Below are positions 57,355 to 64,000 of a stretch of 64,000 nucleotides of DNA, piece after piece; the first letter of the stretch is position 1, and every line of letters begins with the position of its first letter. A program made the translations under genes and the position numbers. The DNA comes from Siphonodentalium dalli (Eukaryota; Mollusca; Scaphopoda; Gadilida; Siphonodentaliidae). A model generated the notes under the pieces. That model saw nothing but the letters and a program-made list of their open reading frames with translations, was not told the origin of the DNA and made no database searches. The stretch covers positions 204,622,978 through 204,686,977 of the forward strand of contig CP136066.1 of the NCBI GenBank assembly GCA_032622095.1, given 5' to 3'.

Positions 57355-58127
57355 CTACAATAAAATCAAATTTGTTTCAATATCTATTTCTTAAATGGAA
57401 CCCAAGGAAAAATATATGGTCGTTTGTTGAACTTATTATCTGAATATTTCCTGATGGAATTACTCGTCAATGAGTATTTAGTAAATAAAGGTTAAAGCTT
57501 TTGTCTTTTGAGTGAGCTGAGTAAGTATAATTCACAAATTAATTAAACAGACATGGCTCATTCAAACCCCAAAATTATCTATACATGATTCGGTATTAAA
57601 GAAGTATCTCAAAACATACAGATGCGGAAGATTTCCGATCAAATTAGTGCTGAAAATAGATGTTTTGTTTCTTATATTTTTTGATAAATTTGAGATAGTT
57701 TTGTTTGTGTCAGTTTAAATGTTTTAATTAGTGTTAGCCTAAAACATTGCACATGTAGACCATGGGAAGAATATTTACAGCTGCCTTCACTCTGAAATGT
57801 ACTACATAATTTTGACAAATAAAACACAGAGAAAGCAGTGCGTGAAGTTGTTTAATTATTTCATGTTAATATAACGTAATATACCTTTTCCGGAAGTCGA
57901 GTGATATTCCGTTTCTGATTCCAAAATTGCCATGTCGCATTATTTGATTGGGATCAATTCATGTTCAAAGATGTTTTTTTTAAGACTTCAATGCATCTTT
58001 CTGGGACATATAATGCTCGTAGAAAAGTTATTCAGGTATTTATCAACCTATTTCAATACCGGGAAAAATTCAAAAATGAATATTATTAGGTGTATTTTGG
58101 AGCTCTGCCCTTTGGCTTTAAAGGCCC
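57355..58127. other. Intron stretch with one dispersed fragment
   Basis: Positions 58,028-58,104 match 31,672-31,749. The rest of the stretch shows nothing. Confidence 0.45.
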
Positions 58128-58131
58128 ACTT

Positions 58132-58554
58132 AATTTTCGAATCACCAGATCACATTATATACAACATATTCCATATTATATACCAATTGAAAGAGGAAAA
58201 TCCAAACCATTGTATAAAATATCAGCTGATCTGGTCGAATAATCTGGGAACATGTTGTTTTTGTCGAGGTACTGAGGCATGTTCTGTGCTTAATTTTGAT
58301 CCTGACTGTACTGTAAAGTCATTTATTTTCAATGGAAGGGAATAATTCTATATCTTAGTTTGAATTCTGATGCATTCTGGGTTGACAATGGGGGGAAGTC
58401 TTTGAATGTGCCTGAGAATCTCTATCACTCCTAGGTCACAGCTGTTCCGTATTCTGGTCGAATATATATATTTTTGGCTCCTCTTCCAAATGGTATATAA
58501 TATGGATTATGTTGTGTATAACGTTATCTGGTCATTTGTAAATTAAGTGGGCCT
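58132..58554. mobile_element. TTAA-7 MITE
   Basis: The element is 423 bp with ends AGGCCCACTTAATTTTCGAA and ATTTGTAAATTAAGTGGGCC. The left flank is TTAA and the right flank TTAT. The arms extend through ATATACAACATATTCCATAT. It ends about 30 bp from M1 exon f. Confidence 0.72.
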
Positions 58555-58585
58555 TTATCTCCTGTATAGAAATTCATCAACTCAC

Positions 58586-58661
58586 ATAGAGCCATATAGG
58601 CTTGTTTCTCCGATCCCGAGTAAGTCTGTTTGATAGCTTCCTCAATCGGGACACCACTCAT
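58586..58661 (-). CDS. Annexin module M1 exon f (repeat 3 second half)
   Basis: The 76-nt exon encodes MSGVPIEEAIKQTYSGSEKQ and continues AYMAL plus one base. It has a cag acceptor and a TCTAT|gtgagt donor. It corresponds to the helix C/D-E part of repeat 3. The initial ATG is not a start codon: exon f of M3 and M4 begins with Leu and that of M2 with Ile at the same place. Confidence 0.86.
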
Positions 58662-59602
58662 CTGAAATGAAAATCGACAACAGTTAGAACAATGCTGACT
58701 GTTTTCCCTCTCATTCCTATAATTCAACAGCGAAATTAAAAAGAATATTATCAGAAATTCCAAAATAGTTCATTTCTCAGGGAATATTTATTTCAAAGTA
58801 ATGACTCCTGTATTACGATAGGGAAAGCCTCAAAAACACGGAAGACATGCCACTTCTCCCACATGTGCAGATGCACTGTTGGTAACGTCAACCCCGTGCC
58901 GTAAGCAACACTGTTAAAAATATAAATTGTTGGTAACATCAAGAGTAATTTCATATTCATCATCATTCGGTACTAATCAGCAGTATTAATTGAGACTAAT
59001 TAATTTTTCACACACTTCGTAGCCCTGCAAGATGTCGTAAAAGTATAGACAATAGATTTAATAACACGATTTAGGATTACGTAATGACAATGTCTGGGTA
59101 CAGGGCAAATAGAATACAATAGAGGGGAGAAAACTCTATGTTTTAACACGAATTAGAACAGGAAGTTAGCAGGTGTCCTGACCTTCGCATACTGGCGATT
59201 TCGAATTGTATTATTTTATATAAACATGCATGTGTCTCACACTCACAGTGGCTGTATAAAACATTGTTTTCATTACTGTGTTATTTAGGTATATATATTT
59301 ATAAAATAAATGCAAATAGAAGCGCATGAAACTATGTAATCTTCATCATAAAAATGATAAACAAAAAGATGGAAATCAATTAAAAACATTTTTTGGAACA
59401 TGAGCATATTTGGGCATATCTCCCGCAAAAATCTCCTGGATTACCATTTTAAAAACTTAACTTGTCTGATGTGGTTTCAATTGTATTTCGCAAGATAGAT
59501 AAGCAATTTGTGGTGCTAAGATGTGTTATATAACATTTGTGGTTGTTGTAATCCTACCCAGAATACAACTTTATGATAATATGAGGAATATACTTCACTC
59601 AC
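58662..59602. other. Intron stretch, nothing recognised
   Basis: This is intron between M1 exons e and f. No repeat or coding match is seen. Confidence 0.5.
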
Positions 59603-59701
59603 TTCTTTGTGGTTGTTAAAGATTTTCTGCCGCTGATCAGGGTTAGACATCACAGCTTCTCGGAATGACTTGTCCTTCTTGTTTATTGGAGTTTTTTCAT
59701 C
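59603..59701 (-). CDS. Annexin module M1 exon e (repeat 3 first half)
   Basis: The 99-nt exon encodes 33 residues (DEKTPINKKDKSFREAV... NNHKE). The donor is AAGAA|gtgagt and the acceptor is cag. It is one codon shorter than exon e of M2, M3 and M4 (34 residues), with one Asn missing before PDQRQ. INKKDK stands where calcium-binding annexin repeats carry GxGTDE, so the type II calcium site of repeat 3 is absent. Confidence 0.86.
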
Positions 59702-59789
59702 CTGAATAAATGTTTTTTAACCGTTACAATATTAAATGGTTAAATAGTGTACATCTGAATGGTCTATTGTTCATTTGGAGAGATGTTAA

Positions 59790-60181
59790 CCCTTTACCCA
59801 ACAGAAGGGCCCTGTGCCAATGCATTCTCTTATATATGCGAGTCGACCATAGGTCGCCTCGCATATATAAGAGAATGCATTGGCTTAACACATTAAAAAT
59901 TATAAAATTGTTAAAGAATGTAAGAAAAAATGGTAAAAAGTGTTAAAAAAAGATTTTTTTTAGGCCAATGCATTCTCTTATATATGCGAGGCGACCTATG
60001 GTCGACTCGCATATATAAGAGAATGCATTGGCACAGGGCATAACTGTAACTATCACAATGTGGTCAAGGAGCCGATTCCAATGATATCCATATTTGTATG
60101 GTTCTATTGAGACAGACCAAAGATATTTTAGGCTGTTGAAGCTTTATTTGGCCGGTTTTGGCCGGTTTGTTGGGTAAAGGG
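59790..60181. mobile_element. TTAA-1 MITE
   Basis: The element is 392 bp with ends CCCTTTACCCAACA and TGTTGGGTAAAGGG, TTAA on both sides and two palindromic modules. Confidence 0.88.
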
Positions 60182-60359
60182 TTAAGGTGATAAAAGCAAA
60201 CGACATTTAAATACAGAAGGAGTCTGATTTATTGAGCGAAAATACTTAGATACTAAGTTCAACAAATGACCTATGGTCATTTGTTGAACTTATTATCTAA
60301 ACTTTTCCTATGGGATAACTACTCATCAATGATGCTTACGTATAGAAAGGGTAAAAACT

Positions 60360-60568
60360 TATTATCTGAACATTTCCTATGCCAATGTATTGTCTTATGT
60401 ATGTGAGTTTCCCTTAGGGAGGCTTGCATATATAAGAGAATACATTGGCCTAACATTTACCTAGACCTTGTAAGCCAGTGCATTCTATTATATATGTGAG
60501 GCTCACTATGGGAGACTCGCATATATAAGAGAATGCACTGGTCTGTGATCTTTAATCTCATGGAAGGG
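60360..60568. mobile_element. TTAA-2 MITE, decayed
   Basis: Two damaged palindromic modules (GCCAATGTATTGTCTTATGT and GCCAGTGCATTCTATTATAT) are followed by right end CTCATGGAAGGGTTAA. The left end is unclear. Confidence 0.6.
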
Positions 60569-60919
60569 TTAAACACATTTTGCAATTAGCTTATATCTAT
60601 ATTACTCCAAAAAATTTAAATCTAACAATTTCAGGCATACAATATGGAAGAATACTCGGGCATGAGCCCCCAAATAGGTGAAATGTTGGGAAACATTTTA
60701 ATTTTCTAAATAGAAGCAACAGAATTAAACTTTATATACTACATTCATTGATGAGTAGTTCTCATAGGAAATGTTCAGATAATAAGTTATTATCTGAACA
60801 TTTCCCTTCAAAGATAATAAATCCTTCTGCACATGTATTTATAGCTTTTCATCTGTCTGTTGTCTGCTTTTATTAGGTGAACATCCCTCAAAATAAATAA
60901 TAGACCATTCCAATATTTA

Positions 60920-61128
60920 CCTTAATAACTTGGTGGGAGAATTTAGTAAATAAAGGGAGGCTAGCATATATAATAGAATACATTATGCAAAAATATTTAC
61001 CTTGACCTTGTAAGCCAGTGCATTCTCTTATATATGTGAGGCTGACTATGGGAGACTCGCAAATATAAGAGAATGCACTGGCACAGGATCTTAAATACTG
61101 CACCAGCGCGGCTCCTGTCATCAAACGG
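60920..61128. mobile_element. TTAA-2 MITE, partial, sharing TTAA with the next element
   Basis: The right end is GCTCCTGTCATCAAACGG then TTAA at 61,129-61,132. One and a half palindromic modules are present and the left end is missing. Confidence 0.6.
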
Positions 61129-61132
61129 TTAA

Positions 61133-61587
61133 CCCTTTACCCAACAGAACGGCCCTGTGCCAATGCATTCTCTTATATATGCGAGTCGACTATAGGTCGC
61201 CTCGCATATATAAGAGAATGCATTGGCTTAACATATTAAAAATGATAAAATTGTCAAAGAATGTAGAAAAATATTATAAAAATTGTTAAAAAATGTAAGA
61301 AAAAATTATAAAATTGTTAAAGAATGTAAGAAAAAATGGTAAAAAGTGTTAAAAAAAAGATTTTTTTAGGCCAATGCATTCTCTTATATATGCGAGGCGA
61401 CCTATGGTAGACTCGCATATATAAGAGAATGCATTGGCACAGGGCATAACTGTAACTATCACAATGTGGTCAATGAACCGGTTCCAATGATATCCATATT
61501 TGTATGGTTCTATTGAGACAGACCGAAGATATTTTAGGCTGTTGAAGCTTTATTTGGCCGGTTTTGGCCGGTTTGTTGGGTAAAGGG
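61133..61587. mobile_element. TTAA-1 MITE, enlarged
   Basis: The element is 455 bp with ends CCCTTTACCCAACA and TGTTGGGTAAAGGG, flanked by TTAA. It is longer than the 392-bp type because the AT-rich spacer between the two palindromic modules (TTGTTAAAGAATGTAAG) is partly duplicated. Confidence 0.85.
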
Positions 61588-61754
61588 TTAACCCAGGTTC
61601 AAACATTGCCTTTATGCTCAAGTGAGTACTTTTACCAAAATATAATCTGATTGGACACATTTCTAATGAAAGTCTACAATACAGCTATATCTAAGTATCT
61701 AAGGCCAAAGGTTCCATTCCTGGCTCTGATGCTTTGTCTTGGTTGGGTCATGTA

Positions 61755-62172
61755 TGAGGGTATCACCCCCCCCCCCCCCCCCTTTTCGGTACGCGGGATT
61801 CAGGGTGTTTTGAAGCCGTACGCGGGATTCATACCCCCGAATTAACTGGTATTCAGGTTCAAGCAAAACATCTTGGGCACAGGTTTTGATGGCGCAAAAT
61901 AATATTTTTGTGCTAGTTATCTGTATGAATGAGTGGGTAGAATAGCTTCTTGGGCATATTTGACCACTATGCCATCATAAAGTATCATTAATCGTATCAT
62001 AACGGCTTCATAACGCCCATAACATGACCGGCATCAATTTGTATGTCATTTATCGCATATTATTTCTTAACATGTATTCAGGATTCACCCCCCCAAAATT
62101 AACTGGTATTCAGGATTCAACCCCAAAATTAACTGGTATTCAGGATTCAGGGGGGAGGGGGTGATACCCTCA
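61755..62172. mobile_element. C-rich ended foldback element
   Basis: The ends TGAGGGTATCACCCCC and GGGGGTGATACCCTCA are flanked by TGTA on both sides. A run of 17 to 18 C lies at the left. Inside are repeated GGTATTCAGGATTCA units. Confidence 0.7.
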
Positions 62173-62322
62173 TGTATACTAAATACAACATTATAAACAT
62201 ATATATAGAGTTTCATGACAAATTTCCTATCTGATGTTGATTTAATACAAAATGAAACATTTGGGAATTATCAATATACCAAATCTTGTATATTATCTTG
62301 ACTTTTTATTTAAGAAACTTAC

Positions 62323-62468
62323 CTTGTATATTTTCTTGGCTGTTTTTTCAGCCGCACCCTCATCAACCTTATCAGACGGCTTCTTGCCACTGAGAACTCC
62401 CATCAGTATATCATTCAATTCTCCTTTGGTTTTCTTTTTTACATCAGATGCCATGTCTTTCTTGTAAT
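62323..62468 (-). CDS. Annexin module M1 exon d (repeat 2 end, lead into repeat 3)
   Basis: The 146-nt exon starts DYKKDMASDVKKKTKGELND and ends KKIYK, with a tag acceptor and an AAG|gtaagt donor. The KTKGELNDILM stretch is the helix D/E end of annexin repeat 2. The following Asp/Glu/Lys-rich segment (EGAAEKTAKKIYK) matches the usual start of repeat 3. It is close in sequence to exons d of M3 and M4. Confidence 0.88.
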
Positions 62469-62758
62469 CTAGAAACATATTTCACTTTCTTATGAAAATA
62501 AACACAGACCATGCAAAGGATAAGTTGAAATGATAAAAGTTATTACATTAGGTATATATAACTACAGTTCATTTTGCAATAAAACATAAATCTCTCTAAC
62601 TCAATTAATGCCACGTCTGACCTGATCAATCCAATTATAACGTACATATTGTTAATACGCGTACATATGTATTGTAGTGACTTTCTAGATGGATGATTGA
62701 AGATGGAAGAGTTTTGAAGTGGCAAACTCATTTTAGAGTCTGAAATTGGTCAAAACTA

Positions 62759-62948
62759 TAGTAATGCCCTAAATAATCAACTTCTTAACCACAGCAGAAT
62801 TAAGGGTAATTTTTCAGGATTTAGTCGGAAATATGGCTTGTTGCCATTCATCGGCAAGCTCTCACTGAGCCTTATTTCCTTTCTAAATCCTGAAAAATTA
62901 CCCATAATTCTGCTGTGGTTAAGGAGTCGTTTATTTAGGGCATTACTG
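62759..62948. mobile_element. TA-1 foldback MITE
   Basis: The ends TAGTAATGCCCTAAATAATC and GGGCATTACTG form a palindrome around CTCTCACTGAG, with TA at the right. Confidence 0.76.
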
Positions 62949-62950
62949 TA

Positions 62951-63456
62951 GTATTATTGGTAATGACATGCATGCAAAGTCAATTTCTCATCTCTCAGGC
63001 CAAACATTTTGAAAAAGCGGTTATTAATAAATTATTTTTACTTTGGGGCTCACACCAACTAATCATTCCACCCCTGGATCTGCTAGATCTGCGTTTAATA
63101 TCAGTTACCCATGGTCATTATTACCCAAACAAATGTCCTCAAAAGTTAGTTGATCGACTCCATATGGTTTATTTCACCCAATAAAGTATTGTTGACACAT
63201 TTTTTAATTAGTTCGCAGATGCAACTCATCACGACAGTCATATATTTAATCAGAAATTTGAATCAGGAAACAGTTATATTTTATCTCAGTTCACGTTCTC
63301 GGTAGTTTCAATAAACATACGACAATTATTTCATACTGATTATAATTTTTTCCGACATATAAGTCCTCCCTCCATCACTGATTCAGAAAAAAATTGTCTG
63401 AGATTAAAATAAATTTGCTTGGAACAAGGATTGTGCAAGGCTAACTAATGACATAC
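62951..63456. other. Intron stretch, nothing recognised
   Basis: This is intron between M1 exons c and d. The short open frames have no family match. Confidence 0.45.
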
Positions 63457-63490
63457 CTTCTTTGTATTTGTCCTTAATTGGTTCCAACTC
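63457..63490 (-). CDS. Annexin module M1 exon c (repeat 2 middle)
   Basis: This 34-nt exon reads ELEPIKDKYKE plus one base. It is bounded by a cag acceptor and a GAAG|gtatgt donor. It covers helix C of annexin repeat 2 and joins in phase to exon d, where G+AT makes Asp. It is the most 5' exon in the window. M1 exons a and b must lie beyond the right edge, because no match to them is seen between 63,491 and 64,000. Confidence 0.8.
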
Positions 63491-64000
63491 CTGAAATACA
63501 AGGGAAATAATTTTGAGAATATTCAGGTTGCTTACCGTACTGACCCGGCTCAAGGCCCATGCCCGTGTTTAAGCCCACCCATATCAGCCACAATTTTCTG
63601 ACATTTTTTAATTATCTGAACATTGATATAAACTATAGATAATAACTATAGATATAGACTATAGATAGTGGATTTACCCAACTGTCTGAAATGGCAGAAA
63701 AATCCGATGACCCATGATGCTTACAAACTGTCATTTATGGGAATTTTGGGCAATAAAACAAGACAACAAGTAATATTTTAATATACACATAAAAATGAAA
63801 CAAATACTTTCTCAAAGTAACTTATACTTAACTTTATTTAATCTGGAAGACGTGTATATTTCACCGAAACTCTGCTGGATCGACTTTATTTTTTCTTCAG
63901 TTTTACTGTCCCGATTTCTTGGGATTTTTGGTTTGCAAAGGGTCATATTCGGGTTTAAGCCCACTTGGATTTTTGAGCTCAAATAAAACAAAGGCCCCCT
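63491..64000. other. Intron upstream of M1 exon c, nothing recognised
   Basis: There is no trace of an exon b. Compared with M2 and M4, whose b-c introns exceed 4 kb, the missing exon can easily lie outside the window. Confidence 0.5.

Larger units (their letters stand above)
1..63490 (-). other. Poly-annexin gene, partial at both ends (gene span of all exons)
   Basis: This is the whole visible extent of one minus-strand gene. Thirty-two exons with GT-AG borders and matching phases join into one open frame of about 1,555 codons. The product is a chain of four-repeat annexin cores separated by Lys/Glu-rich linkers of about 85 to 107 residues. Annexins bind acidic phospholipid membranes in a calcium-dependent way. 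By family knowledge, a chain of cores would be expected to bind membranes with high avidity or bridge two membranes, as the two-core annexin A6 is thought to do; this is inference. No signal peptide or membrane segment is seen, which fits a cytosolic protein. The first and last exons lie outside the window. The main alternative is tandem single-core genes, but that would need stops and starts at the module borders. Instead each exon h carries a donor and each exon a carries an acceptor in the right phase. Confidence 0.85.

Noticed and set aside
57932-58345. Plus-strand frame of 137 codons
   Set aside because: It begins in intron sequence and runs into the left half of a TTAA-7 MITE; it has no family resemblance.
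58586-58661. ATG at the start of M1 exon f as a translation start
   Set aside because: It directly follows a cag acceptor, and the same position is Leu or Ile in the other modules.
1-63490. Tandem cluster of separate single-core annexin genes
   Set aside because: No stop codon ends any exon h and no start begins any linker exon; phases match across every module border.

Overview
The window is non-coding-rich metazoan DNA: AT-rich, with short exons at GT-AG introns, long introns, many minisatellites and dozens of small foldback DNA transposons. The protein is an annexin. I suspect a lophotrochozoan such as a bivalve mollusc, but nothing in the window fixes the phylum.

Only one gene is supported. 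It lies on the minus strand and runs off both ends. I can place 32 exons (about 4.67 kb of coding sequence, about 1,555 codons) that join in one continuous frame with no internal stop, start codon or polyadenylation signal at the module borders. They form a tandem series of annexin modules, named M1 to M5 here in transcript order (high to low coordinates). Each complete module has the same eight exons, a to h. Exon a is a Lys/Glu-rich linker plus the first half of annexin repeat 1. Exon b holds the end of repeat 1 and the start of repeat 2. Exons c and d finish repeat 2 and lead into repeat 3. Exons e and f make repeat 3, and g and h make repeat 4. M1 (63,490-54,788) lacks a and b, which must lie beyond the right edge. 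M2 (54,457-36,166), M3 (35,638-19,941) and M4 (17,693-2,688) are complete at 409, 386 and 398 codons. M5 (1,377-1) is cut by the left edge. Every exon h ends in a splice donor after GAC AA, and the next exon a supplies the third base of a Lys codon. The cores are therefore linked head to tail in one polypeptide of at least five annexin cores, not five separate genes. Repeats 1 and 4 keep the GxGT...D/E type II calcium site; repeats 2 and 3 have lost it.

About 93 percent of the window is intron. It holds some 16 minisatellite arrays (26 to 114 bp units). Several sit exactly on a 5' splice site, and their unit contains the last coding bases of the exon plus the donor (264-970, 8,419 and below, 10,760-14,470, 34,162-35,264, 50,503-54,014); another (45,740-49,895) abuts a donor. 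The introns also carry several MITE-like families: elements in TTAA targets (piggyBac-like), TA-flanked foldback elements (mariner-like), elements with 8 bp duplications (hAT-like) and one with a TAA duplication (Harbinger-like). Nested insertions at 6.6, 15.1-16.8, 24.8, 25.8 and 39.3 kb let the target duplications be read directly against uninterrupted copies.

No second protein-coding gene, tRNA, rRNA or CRISPR array is supported.
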